Positions 32,825-41,739 of a stretch of 64,000 bases of DNA are shown here, in pieces. The notes under the pieces are model-generated. The model ran no database searches and was not told where the DNA came from. It saw only the letters and a list, made by a program, of their open reading frames with translations. Both the position numbers and the translations under genes were made by a program. The stretch is from contig NZ_CP096882.1 of the NCBI RefSeq assembly GCF_023273875.1, positions 4,464,001-4,528,000 on the forward strand, read 5' to 3'. How positions within the stretch are numbered: position 1 is the first letter of the stretch; every line of letters begins with the position of its first letter. The DNA is from Pseudarthrobacter sp. SSS035 (GTDB taxonomy: Bacteria; Actinomycetota; Actinomycetes; Actinomycetales; Micrococcaceae).

Positions 32825-33841
32825 CTACCGGTTGCTCGCGGCGTGTTCCATAACGACCCTGCCAACGGTTTTTCCGTCGGCGAGCCGCTGAAGTGCGACG
32901 GGTACGCCGTCCAACGTGAACCTTTCGCTGACGAAAGGGTCTATGGCGCCCGCGTCCGCCAGTTTGGTCAGCTGCCGGTGGCATTCATCGACTGCCGCCG
33001 GGTTCTTGGTGTTGTAAAGGCCCCAGTGGATGCCGATGATCGAGTAGTTCTTCACAAGTGCGTGGTTCAGCGCGGCGGACTGAATCTCCCCGCCGGCAAA
33101 TCCGACGACGATGATCCGGCCTTCGAACGCGATGCACTTGGTTGAGCGCTGGTAGGTCTCGCCGCCGACGGGATCGTAGATGACATCCGCGCCCTTGCCG
33201 CCGGTGAACACCTTGACCTGCTCGACGAAGTCCTGGGTGCGGCGGTCGATGACCAGGTCGGCGCCGAGCTTCCTGGCGTATTCAGCCTTGGCCTCGCCGC
33301 CGACGACGCCGATCACCTGGGCGCCGGCGGCCTTGCCGAGCTGGATGGCCGCACTGCCCACCCCGCCTGCGGCGGCATGGACCAGCAGCGTCTCGCCGGG
33401 CTGGATCCGGGCCAGCCGGTGCAGCCCGAACCAGCCGGTCTGGTAGCCGATGAACAGGCAGGAAGCCTGCGCATCATCGAGCGACGCCGGGGCCTGGTGC
33501 ACCTTGTCCTGGTCCATCAACGCGTACTCGGCGAATCCGCCGTGCGGAAGTGTGGTCAGGCCCAGCACCCGGTCGCCAAGGGCGGCGCGGGTGACGCCCG
33601 GACCGGTGGCGACGACCTCGGCGCAGACCTCGCGTCCGGGCGTGAAGGGCAGTTCCGGCTTGACCTGGTAGACGCCGCGGCACATCAGCACATCCGGGAA
33701 GTTCGCCGCGGAGGCCAGGACGCGCACCACCACCTGGCCTTCGCCCGGTTCGGGCACTGCGCGTTCAACGAGTTGGAGGGCATCGACCGGTTCACCGAGG
33801 TCCGTGACCGACCACGCTTTCAACGTGCTGGGGATCGACAT
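32825..33841 (-). CDS. NADPH:quinone oxidoreductase-like (MDR family)
   Basis: A 338-residue zinc-free medium-chain reductase with A-A-N-F-P-D-V-L-M-C-R-G, P-G-R-E-V-C-A-E-V-V and the NADPH motif A-A-A-G-G-V-G-S-A-A near residue 155. It is closest to the QOR-like proteins often found in acyl-CoA degradation clusters, which reduce enone or enoyl groups. It begins 3 bases after the BCCP stop, so it belongs to the carboxylase operon. A role in reducing a conjugated double bond of an intermediate is plausible but not shown. Confidence 0.85.
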   Translation of the reverse strand: MSIPSTLKAWSVTDLGEPVDALQLVERAVPEPGEGQVVVRVLASAANFPDVLMCRGVYQVKPELPFTPGREVCAEVVATGPGVTRAALGDRVLGLTTLPHGGFAEYALMDQDKVHQAPASLDDAQASCLFIGYQTGWFGLHRLARIQPGETLLVHAAAGGVGSAAIQLGKAAGAQVIGVVGGEAKAEYARKLGADLVIDRRTQDFVEQVKVFTGGKGADVIYDPVGGETYQRSTKCIAFEGRIIVVGFAGGEIQSAALNHALVKNYSIIGIHWGLYNTKNPAAVDECHRQLTKLADAGAIDPFVSERFTLDGVPVALQRLADGKTVGRVVMEHAASNR

Positions 33842-33844
33842 GCC

Positions 33845-34072
33845 TTATTCCGCCTCGAAATTGATCAGCGGCTGCCCGGGAGCGACCACGTCGCCCACGG
33901 ACACGTGGACGGCCAGGACAGTGCCCGAGTCCTCCGCCGTGACCGGGATTTCCATCTTCATGGCTTCGAGAATCATGAAGACGTCATCCTCCTCCACGCG
34001 GTCCCCCGGCGCCACGAGGATCTTCCATACGCTTGCACCCATGTCTGCCTGAATTGTCTCTGCCATTGTCAT
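33845..34072 (-). CDS. biotin carboxyl carrier protein
   Basis: A free-standing biotinyl/lipoyl domain of 75 residues with the biotinylation site E-A-M-K-M-E (Lys39) and the second-half G-D-V-V-A-P-G-Q-P-L hairpin. It lacks the Pro/Ala-rich N-terminal extension of fatty-acid-synthesis AccB and so is of the degradative type. The ATG at 34072 overlaps the biotin carboxylase stop by four bases. It carries CO2 between the carboxylase and transferase subunits encoded just upstream. Confidence 0.93.
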   Translation of the reverse strand: MTMAETIQADMGASVWKILVAPGDRVEEDDVFMILEAMKMEIPVTAEDSGTVLAVHVSVGDVVAPGQPLINFEAE

Positions 34073-35454
34073 GCGCTCCTTTTGGCCAGCTTGGCCTGTT
34101 CTTTGAGTCGTTGCTGGATGCGCTCCACCAGTCCGGTGTCGTAGCGTCCATCAGTGAATTCTTCATCGGAGAGGATCTCCTCGAGGAAGGGCTGGTTGGT
34201 GACCAGTCCTTCGATCTCGAAGTCCTCGCAGGCCTTGAAGGCCCGCGCCAGTGCCTCTTCCCGGGTTTCCCCGTACGCGCAGACCTTGGCGATCAGCGAG
34301 TCGAAGTGCGGGGTGACCTCGGTGCCGGCCGCGTAGCCGGAATCCACGCGGATTCCTTCGCCGCTTGGTTCGATCCAGCCGTCGATCGGGCCGGGGCGCG
34401 GGAAGAACTTCTTCGGGTCCTCGGCGCAGATGCGCAGCTCGATCGCGTGTCCGCGGAACACCGGGTTGAAGTCGGCGGTGGTTGCGCCCGTAGCCGCGAT
34501 GCTCAGCTGCTGCTCGATCAAGTCGACGCCGTGCGTGAGCTCGGTGATCGGGTGCTCCACCTGGATGCGGGTGTTCACCTCGAGAAAGACGAAGTCGCCG
34601 GTGCGGGTGTCGAGCAGGAACTCGACGGTGCCCGCGTTGCGGTAGCCGACCGAGCCTGCGGCCGCGATGGCCGATTCGATGAGCCGTGCGCGGGTTTCCG
34701 GGGCCAGGTGCGGCGCCGGGGATTCCTCGATCAGCTTCTGGTGGCGGCGCTGCGTAGAGCAGTCGCGCTCCCCCAGTGCAACGATGGTGCCGTCGTTCAG
34801 GCCCAGGACCTGGATCTCGACGTGGCGTGCGGACTCGACGAAGCGCTCGACGAAGACGCGGTCGGAGCCGAAGCTGCGCTCGGACATCGACTTGGTGTTC
34901 TCGAAGGCCTTGCGCAGCTCGTCGGCGTCGTGGGCCACGGCCATGCCGATGCCGCCGCCGCCGGCGGATGCCTTGACCATGACCGGGTAGCCGACGCGTT
35001 CTGCTTCCTCGACGGCCTCATCGCCGGTCTTCAGGGCCGCACCCGCGTCGCCGCTGATCGGGACGCCTGCAGCCGCGACTGCGCGCCGGGACTCGACCTT
35101 GTCGCCCATGACGTCAATGACGTCGGCCGAGGGGCCGACCCAGGTCAGTCCGGCGTCGGCGACCTCGCGGGCGAACCCTGCGTTTTCGGCCAGGAACCCG
35201 TAGCCGGGGTGGATGGCGGTGGCGCCCGCTTCCTTGGCGATCGCGATGATCTGCCCCCGGTCAAGGTAGGACTGCACGGGCACGTCGCCCTTGAGCTCGA
35301 TGGCCACGGAGGCCTCGGAAACGTACGGCAGGCAGGCATCGACCTTGTGGTAGACGGCGACGGTGCGGACACCGAGGCGGTTTGCCGTCTTGATGATACG
35401 TCGTGCGATTTCGCCGCGGTTGGCGATCAGCAGGCTTTCCGGAAATGAATTCAT
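34069..35454 (-). CDS. acyl-CoA carboxylase, biotin carboxylase subunit
   Basis: A 461-residue biotin carboxylase: N-terminal domain L-L-I-A-N-R-G-E-I-A-R-R-I, ATP-grasp loop A-S-A-G-G-G-G-I-G-M (about 162-171), and E-V-N-T-R-I-Q-V-E-H, where most enzymes have M-Q-V-E-H or L-Q-V-E-H. It stops after the C-terminal biotin carboxylase domain with no fused BCCP, unlike many actinobacterial AccA proteins. It adds CO2 to the biotin of the adjacent carrier using ATP. Second gene of the carboxyltransferase-BC-BCCP-reductase run. Confidence 0.93.
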   Translation of the reverse strand: MNSFPESLLIANRGEIARRIIKTANRLGVRTVAVYHKVDACLPYVSEASVAIELKGDVPVQSYLDRGQIIAIAKEAGATAIHPGYGFLAENAGFAREVADAGLTWVGPSADVIDVMGDKVESRRAVAAAGVPISGDAGAALKTGDEAVEEAERVGYPVMVKASAGGGGIGMAVAHDADELRKAFENTKSMSERSFGSDRVFVERFVESARHVEIQVLGLNDGTIVALGERDCSTQRRHQKLIEESPAPHLAPETRARLIESAIAAAGSVGYRNAGTVEFLLDTRTGDFVFLEVNTRIQVEHPITELTHGVDLIEQQLSIAATGATTADFNPVFRGHAIELRICAEDPKKFFPRPGPIDGWIEPSGEGIRVDSGYAAGTEVTPHFDSLIAKVCAYGETREEALARAFKACEDFEIEGLVTNQPFLEEILSDEEFTDGRYDTGLVERIQQRLKEQAKLAKRSA

Positions 35455-35466
35455 GGTGATCTCTCC

Positions 35467-37041
35467 CTAGAAGCTCGTCGGCCAGGTGCGCAACAGGTGT
35501 TCGCCCACGCCGTTGCTCCGCGCCCGGTAGTGGTCCTTCAAGGCGCCGAGGATGAACTCGCGCGTTTCGGACGGATCGATGACCTGCTCGAAGCCGAAGA
35601 CCTGGGCCACGTCATAGGCGGTGGTGCCCTTGTTCATCTCCGCGAGGCGCAACTCGTACATCTCCGGATCGGTTTCCTTGTCGATGCCGTAGACCACGGA
35701 GACAGCGGAGGTCGGATCCATGAAGCTAACCTCGGAAGACCACCAGCCGGCGGTGGCGTCGGCGGTGCCGCCGCCGCCCATGTTGATCAGGGCCTGGCCG
35801 TAGTTCTTGCGCATGGTGACCGCAATCTTCGGCACGGTGACCAGCGAGAGAGCGTTCATCCAGTTGATGATCTTGCCGGCAACCTTGCTCCGCTCGGCCT
35901 CGAGGCCGATCAGGAAGCCCGGCTGGTCGACGAGCATGACCACAGGGATGTTGTAGGAGTCGCAGAGGACCAGGAAACTGGTCGCCTTGTCGCAGGCGGC
36001 CCCGTCCAGCGCGCCGCCCTTGAACATCGAGTTGTTTGCGATAATGCCGACGGACTGGCCGCCGATGCGGGCCAGCGAGGTTACCAGTGACTTGCCGTAG
36101 CGGGCCTTGATCGGGAACACCGAGCCGGTGTCGGCGATGATGTCGATGACCTTGCGCACATCGTAGGTCTGGGTGCGGGACTCGGGGACGATCGACTTGA
36201 TCTCCTCCGCACGCTCGCCGGATCCGTGGGGGATCGGCGCGAGCGGCGGAGTCTCGCCGTTGTGTGAGGGCAGGTAGGAGAGGAAGCGGCGGACCAGTTC
36301 GATCGCTTCCTCGTCGGTGTCGGCAACGGCATCGGCGAAGCCGGTGACCTCGGCGTGCATCTTCCAGCCGCCGAGTTCCTGGGCGTCGACCTGCTGGCCG
36401 GTGGCGCGGGCGACCAGGTTGGGGCTGGACACAGCGAGCACGGCCCCCTTGCGGAAGACCGCGAAGTCGGAGGCCATGGTGTGCCAGGCAGCCGAACCGA
36501 AGCAGTAGCCGAAGGCCGCGGAGGCCCACGGGCTTTCGCGCTGGCGCAGGAAGCGGGTCTTGCCGCTGGCACTGCCCATGCCGGTGCCGCCCATGGCGTC
36601 GGGCATTCGAACGCCCGTGGATTCGGAGAGGTAGACCAGCGGCTGGCCGGTCTTGACGACCAGTTCCTTGAAGTGGGCCATCTTCTTGTTGCTGATCGGG
36701 GAAGAGGATGATCCCTTGACGGTGAAGTCGTAGGCGACAACGCTCGCGCGTCGGCCGTCAACCTCGCCGGTACCGGTGATCTTGCCGTCGGCAGGGGTCT
36801 TGTCGCGGTCCGCCGGAACGGCCGAGGTCACGAACAACCCGCTCTCGCGGAAGGTTCCCGGGTCCAGCAGCAGACCGATGCGCTCGCGGGCGTTCAGTTC
36901 GCCCTTGGCGGCGCGGACCTCAAGCTTCCTGGTGCCGCCCATGGCCAACGCCGCGGCACGCTTCTTCTCGTGCTCCTGCTCGCGGGTGAGCTTGGCTTCC
37001 TCGATGTCGACCACGTCGGTCTTGACTGCTTCGGTTGTCAT
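35467..37041 (-). CDS. acyl-CoA carboxylase, carboxyltransferase subunit
   Basis: A 524-residue carboxyltransferase with both crotonase-fold halves (N-half around G-G-T-G-M-G-S-A-S-G-K-T-R-F; C-half with V-D-Q-P-G-F-L-I-G, then G-G-G-G-T-A-D-A-T-A-G-W-W). It belongs to the propionyl/methylcrotonyl/geranyl-CoA group, but the usual specificity signatures are not clear; G-S-R-H and similar acetyl/propionyl-CoA signatures are not seen in the second half. It therefore may use an unusual branched or cyclic acyl-CoA. It starts 2 bases after the acyl-CoA synthetase gene, so both probably serve the same substrate. Confidence 0.88.
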   Translation of the reverse strand: MTTEAVKTDVVDIEEAKLTREQEHEKKRAAALAMGGTRKLEVRAAKGELNARERIGLLLDPGTFRESGLFVTSAVPADRDKTPADGKITGTGEVDGRRASVVAYDFTVKGSSSSPISNKKMAHFKELVVKTGQPLVYLSESTGVRMPDAMGGTGMGSASGKTRFLRQRESPWASAAFGYCFGSAAWHTMASDFAVFRKGAVLAVSSPNLVARATGQQVDAQELGGWKMHAEVTGFADAVADTDEEAIELVRRFLSYLPSHNGETPPLAPIPHGSGERAEEIKSIVPESRTQTYDVRKVIDIIADTGSVFPIKARYGKSLVTSLARIGGQSVGIIANNSMFKGGALDGAACDKATSFLVLCDSYNIPVVMLVDQPGFLIGLEAERSKVAGKIINWMNALSLVTVPKIAVTMRKNYGQALINMGGGGTADATAGWWSSEVSFMDPTSAVSVVYGIDKETDPEMYELRLAEMNKGTTAYDVAQVFGFEQVIDPSETREFILGALKDHYRARSNGVGEHLLRTWPTSF

Positions 37042-37043
37042 CT

Positions 37044-39266
37044 CTACTGCCTTCCGTCTGCGCCGAGCGACGCCTGGTGGATCTGCTTGCTCTGTTCGAG
37101 CACTGCCCGCGCGGCCAGGGCCGCGTCTTCGAATGCCGGGAAGACCGGGATTCCGATCTGGCGGGCGCGATGTGCGTAGGTCTTGACCATTTCCTCGGTT
37201 CCTGCGCTGCCGTCCGTCTTCAGGACCAGGATCTGGTGGGTTCCCGGACGCGACTCGTCGCGTGCCTTGGCGATCGAGTCGATGATGTTGCCCGTCACGT
37301 CACCGTGGGTGGCCCCGAGGTTGCGCTGGATGATGCCCACGTTCAGGTGGGAGATCAGCACGGCGGGGTGGCTGTCGGCGAGTACAGTCTTGAGGATGTC
37401 CTCGGCGACCGCGCCGCTCTTGACGGCCAGCGTGCCGGCCGGCACGTCGATGGGGTTGTGGAATCCGTTGCCCGGGGGCAGGTCGAGGGCCTCAAGGGCA
37501 TCGATGACCCGGGCGGGAAGCGGCGAGGTTGCCACGCCCTGGCGGTCAAGGGCGTCGGCTCCCAGCACGCTGGCACCGCCGCCGTTTCCGAAGAGCACTG
37601 CCTCGCGTCCGTTGGGCTGAACGCTCAAATCGAGTGTCGACAGGGCGTGCAGCGCGGAGGCAAAATCGGCGAGCGAGTCGACGAGGGTCATGCCGGCCTG
37701 GCGCGCAATGGCCGGCCACAGGCGGTGGTTGCCTGCAAGGGCGCCGGTGTGGCTGGTGGCTGCACGCGAGCCCTCCGCGGTCCGGCCGCCGGCCAGCAGC
37801 ACCACGGGCTTGCGGGTTTCGGCCGCGGCAAGCACGTCCAGGACCTGGCGGGCCACGGCCAGCGACTCGAGGTACAGGCCGATGACCTGGACCTCGTCGT
37901 TGCGCAGGAAGGACTCGACGAGTTCGGCGGCGTCGACGTCGGCGCTGTTTCCGATGCTGGTGACGGAGTGGAAGTCGATGCCCCGGGCGGCGCCGACGCG
38001 CAGGATGTCGACACTCAGCCCGCCGCTCTGCGAGACCACAGCCGTGGTTCCGGGGGTCAGCGGGGCCTCGGGGACGAAGGAGAGCTTCCCGGCCGAGGCG
38101 TGGGTGCCCAGGCAGTTCGGGCCGATCAGGCGGATGCCCGCCTCGCGCACCGTTGCGACGAGCGTGGCTTCGAGTTCCTTGCCTTCTTCGACCTCGCCGA
38201 AACCGCTGGAGACGACCTGGGCGAAACGCACCTTGCCGGCGCCCTGGCCCAGTGCCTCGGCGACGCGTGCTCCGGGCAGGGCCACGAAGGCGTAGTCGAT
38301 GGGTTCGTCCACGTCGGCCAGCGAGGCGATGGTGGGCAGGCCCTCGATCTCGTCGGCGGCCGGGTGGACCGGGACGATGGTGCCGTCGAAGCCGCCGGCG
38401 CGGATGTTGCGGATGAACCGGTTGGCGAGGTTCGGGCGCTTGCCGCTTGCACCAAGGACCGCGATGCGGCGGGGCTGGAACAGCGGGGAGAAGTCGGTGG
38501 CGCGGCCATCTTTGCGAACGGCGGTTGCGCCTTCGTCGGCCTCAAGACGGCCAACAACGAAGCGTGCATCCACGGCCACGGCACGGGTGTCGGAAACGAT
38601 CACGGGGTTGAGGTCAATTTCCACGACATCATCGGGAAGCGACGCCAGCAGGCCTTCTGGGCCGGCGAGGCGGGAGATCAGCGTGACGAGCGCCGGGATG
38701 TCGGCCTTCACGCCGCCACGTGCGCCGTTGAGCACTTTCATGCCGCGCAGCTCCTGCAGCATGTCCAGGATCTGGTTGTTCGACAGGGGCGCGAGGCCAA
38801 AGGCCACGTCCTCGAAGACCTCCACGAGGACGCCGCCAAGGCCGACCATGACGGTCCACCCAAGTCCGGGCGCACGGACCGCGCCGACGATGATTTCGTG
38901 GCCGGCCGGCACCATCTCCTCGACAAGCAGGCCATCGAGTTCGTGCCCGAAATCGGCCAGGTTCCCGCGCATCCGTACCGCGACGTGATCAAGTTCGGCG
39001 CGGGTCACGCCAACCCGCACTCCACCGGCGTCGGACTTATGCACGAGTGTCGCCGAGACCGCTTTGACGACCAGCGGTTCGCGAAGGTGGACCGGAAGCT
39101 CCTGTCCCACTGAAATTTCGACGCCTTGGGGCGTATCGATCCCAAATGCCGAAAGCAGGGATTTTCCTTCTGCTTCGGTGAACATGGCAGATTCTCTGTT
39201 CCTGGCCTGTGCGATGAACTCGACGATGGTGTCGTCGCTACTCGGCTGGGCTGTTTCAACTAACAA
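37044..39266 (-). CDS. ADP-forming acyl-CoA synthetase, beta-alpha domain order
   Basis: A 740-residue acetate-CoA ligase (ADP-forming) family protein that would activate a carboxylic acid with ATP and CoA. An ATP-grasp domain comes first (about 28-238, V-H-K-S-D-A-G-G-V), then the CoA-binding domain (about 262-395, G-P-N-C-L-G) and the ligase domain with the phospho-histidine His506 in S-H-T-G-A-L-A-G. In many family members the CoA-binding part comes first. The start used is TTG 39266, directly after an in-frame stop and with GAGGTG upstream; ATG 39185 would remove a conserved-looking helix. First gene of the synthetase-carboxylase operon. Confidence 0.88.
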   Translation of the reverse strand: MLVETAQPSSDDTIVEFIAQARNRESAMFTEAEGKSLLSAFGIDTPQGVEISVGQELPVHLREPLVVKAVSATLVHKSDAGGVRVGVTRAELDHVAVRMRGNLADFGHELDGLLVEEMVPAGHEIIVGAVRAPGLGWTVMVGLGGVLVEVFEDVAFGLAPLSNNQILDMLQELRGMKVLNGARGGVKADIPALVTLISRLAGPEGLLASLPDDVVEIDLNPVIVSDTRAVAVDARFVVGRLEADEGATAVRKDGRATDFSPLFQPRRIAVLGASGKRPNLANRFIRNIRAGGFDGTIVPVHPAADEIEGLPTIASLADVDEPIDYAFVALPGARVAEALGQGAGKVRFAQVVSSGFGEVEEGKELEATLVATVREAGIRLIGPNCLGTHASAGKLSFVPEAPLTPGTTAVVSQSGGLSVDILRVGAARGIDFHSVTSIGNSADVDAAELVESFLRNDEVQVIGLYLESLAVARQVLDVLAAAETRKPVVLLAGGRTAEGSRAATSHTGALAGNHRLWPAIARQAGMTLVDSLADFASALHALSTLDLSVQPNGREAVLFGNGGGASVLGADALDRQGVATSPLPARVIDALEALDLPPGNGFHNPIDVPAGTLAVKSGAVAEDILKTVLADSHPAVLISHLNVGIIQRNLGATHGDVTGNIIDSIAKARDESRPGTHQILVLKTDGSAGTEEMVKTYAHRARQIGIPVFPAFEDAALAARAVLEQSKQIHQASLGADGRQ

Positions 39267-39639
39267 CTAGGGCACCTCACTGAAGGTCGGATCCGGGAGG
39301 CAAGCTCTCACTCCCGGTGTGACTTCAGTCTCGCCAGCCAGCGCGGCCCTGGGAAGCTCGCCCGCGCTGGCAGGGTGATACCCCTGCGCTATCGGAAGGT
39401 CGCGATGGGTCCGTTCGGACCGCGACAGGGCAGCCTTCTTCGGGCCGTTGGAGCGGCTGGAAAGGGCCACGGTGGCGCATGAATGCCGGGGTCAACCCGG
39501 GTGGCCTGCTGCCAGTGCGGTCGGAATCACGCCGCAGGCGGGCAGGCGCAAGGAACCCCGTGGACCTGCGCCGAGTCGGGGGCACCGTAGAAGGCGCCAG
39601 GCGCCGTGGGACCGGCGGAGCGCCGCTCCCCCACGGCAG
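39267..39639. other. intergenic region, promoter of synthetase-carboxylase operon
   Basis: The 373 bases between the synthetase start and the LysR stop contain the operator candidate at 39377-39393 and, just beyond the LysR stop, a GC-rich hairpin (GCCGTGGG at 39603, CCCACGGC at 39630) without a T tract. I see no gene here. Confidence 0.5.
39377..39393. promoter_or_regulatory. GATA-N9-TATC operator candidate upstream of synthetase gene
   Basis: GATA-CCCCTGCGC-TATC, preceded by CAGGGT, lies about 110 bases upstream of the synthetase start. The same CAGGGTGATA-N9-TATC string with the same spacing is at 29208-29230. The GATA/TATC symmetry and 17-base size suit a LysR-type regulator, and a LysR gene is directly upstream. 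Confidence 0.5.
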
Positions 39640-40542
39640 CTAGAAGGTCTTGGCCACTTCCCGCAGGAGGCGAAGGAACGCCTGCACGGCCGAGGACCTG
39701 GCCTCGTCCTTCCTGACGATGGCGGAAGTACGGGCATGCGCCCATTCGAAGGGAAGCGGTACGAGCGCGACGCCGTTTCCGCTAATGGTCGAATCGAGAA
39801 GCGTGTTGGCCATACAAATTCCGACGCCGGCCCGCACCATGGCTTGTGCTGCCTCTGCGTTGGGCGTTGTGTAGACGACCCGGGACTCAATGCCCTCCAG
39901 CATTCGCTCAAAGGCCACACGCAGGATGCTGGACTCTGCGGGGAAGATCAGTGCCTCCCCCTCCAGGTCGGCTGGCTCGAATTCGTCCTTGCCCGCAAGC
40001 CAGTGGTCCTCAGGCACTGCCAGGACCAGCCGACCGATGGTGAGATCAATGTGGTGCAGCAAGGCATCTTCGCCCGGGGTCAGGTCAATACCGGGCAGGC
40101 GGGTGACCAAACCAACATCGAAGTGGCCGCTGAGGACGCCGCGAACCACCAGCTTCGATGGACCCTCATCCACTTCGAAGCGCACATTGGGGAATTCAGT
40201 CAACAGCCGTTTAACAGTCCTGGGAAGAATGGTCTGGGATCCTGCTGGTACCGTGCCGAGCCGGACGGTACCCAGCTTCAGGCCCCCGATGGCGCTGGCT
40301 TCCTCGCGCAGCATTCTCTCGGCTTGGACTGCCGCCACCACGTGCGGCAAGATCCTTTCTGCCGCATAGGTTGGACGCACTCCCTTGGCACCGCGGGTCA
40401 CCAGAATGACACCCAGGTCCTCTTCGAGCCGCTGCACCTGGTTGGTGATCGTCGGCTGCGAGATATCAAGCTCCTTGGCAGCCTGCCGGAACGAACCGGT
40501 CCGCAGTGCTGCCTCCAGGTAGCGCAGTTGCGAAAATCTCAT
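39640..40542 (-). CDS. LysR-family transcriptional regulator
   Basis: A 300-residue LysR protein: winged helix at residues 4-60 (G-S-F-R-Q-A-A-K-E-L-D-I-S-Q-P-T-I-T-N-Q), followed by the two-lobed effector domain. It is transcribed in the same direction as the synthetase-carboxylase operon and lies immediately before its promoter, so it is a good candidate for the activator of that operon and of the binding-protein gene that shares the operator-like sequence. Start ATG 40542 is preceded by GAGGAAAA. Confidence 0.88.
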   Translation of the reverse strand: MRFSQLRYLEAALRTGSFRQAAKELDISQPTITNQVQRLEEDLGVILVTRGAKGVRPTYAAERILPHVVAAVQAERMLREEASAIGGLKLGTVRLGTVPAGSQTILPRTVKRLLTEFPNVRFEVDEGPSKLVVRGVLSGHFDVGLVTRLPGIDLTPGEDALLHHIDLTIGRLVLAVPEDHWLAGKDEFEPADLEGEALIFPAESSILRVAFERMLEGIESRVVYTTPNAEAAQAMVRAGVGICMANTLLDSTISGNGVALVPLPFEWAHARTSAIVRKDEARSSAVQAFLRLLREVAKTF

Positions 40543-40738
40543 GGAATTTTCCTCCTCTGTTGTCGCGGCTCAAAACTGCCAGGAAGGACCACGTTACCCT
40601 GATCACATTCCAGGGGGATTCATTCGCCAGTCACAAAGCACTCGAACCCCACGGCCCTGCGTGAAATCATTCTGGCACCCGGCCGCGCCCCATAGCAGGG
40701 CCCGGTCCCCTACCTGCCTGCCGCTCCCGGGTGGCCCC

Positions 40739-41668
40739 TCAGAAGCCGGACCGCGCCTGTGCGCAGATGCCCAGCAGCATTGCTGCGGGTCCTTCAGCCG
40801 GGGCCGGACCTCGCCAGATGGCCTGCAGGTCCCGCACCAGGTTGCCCTCCCGCAGGGGTACCTGAATGAAGCTGCCCATGCGGAGGGATCCTTCCACGGC
40901 CAACCGGCTCAGCACCGCCGGTCCCATGCCGGCCGAGACCGATTGGCAGATCGCCGAGTTGCTGTTGAACTCCACGATCGGCGTTGCCCTGGCAGTGCCG
41001 ACGCGCTCGTCGAGGAAGGCCCTGGTCCCCGATCCGGCTTCCCGTTCCAACAAGTGTGTTGCCGCCAACTCCTTCAGGGTGACAGGTTCCGGGCGGGTGG
41101 CCCAGGGGTGGCCGGGAGGGGCTATGAGCACAAGTTCGTCGGTCCACACCGTCGCGGACGACAAGTACTGGGGTACATCCGGGGTCTCGACGAACCCGAG
41201 TGCCACGTCGCGGTTCTGCACCGCGGCAATGACCTCACTGGAATTCATGACCCGCAGCCTGGTCTTGATTCGGGGATCGGCCTCATGCAAGCGGCCGATC
41301 CACGTCGGCGCCAGGTGCTCGGCCACCGTCATGCTGGCCGCGAACGTGAATTCCCGGTCCGCCGGGGCGGCCAGCGCCTGCGCCCCGGTCCACAGGGTGT
41401 TAAGGCTCTGGAGCGCGTCGCGTGCCCATTCAACCGTCAGCACCCCCTCCTGCGTGAGCTTCGAGCCGGTCGTTGCCCGGTCAAGCAGCGGGAATCCCAG
41501 GCGTCGCTCCAAGGTCTTCATGGCCCGCGTCGCGTTCGATTGGGCCATGCCCACGGAGCGTGCGCCGGCGCTAAGACTGCCGTGGTCGGCAATGCCCACC
41601 AGCAGCGCGAGCGAAGACATTTGTATCCAGTGTTCTATCCCGGGAGTTTGTCCCGAAGCGGCATCCAT
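40739..41668 (-). CDS. LysR-family regulator divergent from YeiH-like gene
   Basis: A LysR protein of 309 residues from ATG 41668, with the helix-turn-helix near residues 28-50 (G-S-L-S-A-G-A-R-S-V-G-M-A-Q-S-N-A-T). The frame is open to ATG 41725, but that leaves only 14 bases to the divergent gene; 41668 leaves about 70. The effector domain ends near A-M-L-L-G-I-C-A-Q. The divergent pairing with a YeiH-type membrane protein matches the yeiE-yeiH arrangement of enterobacteria, so control of that gene is likely. Confidence 0.87.
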   Translation of the reverse strand: MDAASGQTPGIEHWIQMSSLALLVGIADHGSLSAGARSVGMAQSNATRAMKTLERRLGFPLLDRATTGSKLTQEGVLTVEWARDALQSLNTLWTGAQALAAPADREFTFAASMTVAEHLAPTWIGRLHEADPRIKTRLRVMNSSEVIAAVQNRDVALGFVETPDVPQYLSSATVWTDELVLIAPPGHPWATRPEPVTLKELAATHLLEREAGSGTRAFLDERVGTARATPIVEFNSNSAICQSVSAGMGPAVLSRLAVEGSLRMGSFIQVPLREGNLVRDLQAIWRGPAPAEGPAAMLLGICAQARSGF

Positions 41669-41739
41669 ATCAACATCATATGTCCGTGATGGTCGGGCAG
41701 TGTCTACCGGCGATACGTCCCGCATGACAACTTCGTTGT

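Noticed and set aside
34033..35448. A 471-codon open frame on the plus strand opposite the biotin carboxylase
   Set aside because: Antisense shadow of a conserved enzyme, rich in D-V-G-L-type low-complexity sequence.
37035..39113. A 692-codon open frame on the plus strand opposite the acyl-CoA synthetase
   Set aside because: It is antisense to a gene with clear domains; long antisense frames are expected in high-GC DNA and the translation has no recognisable motif.
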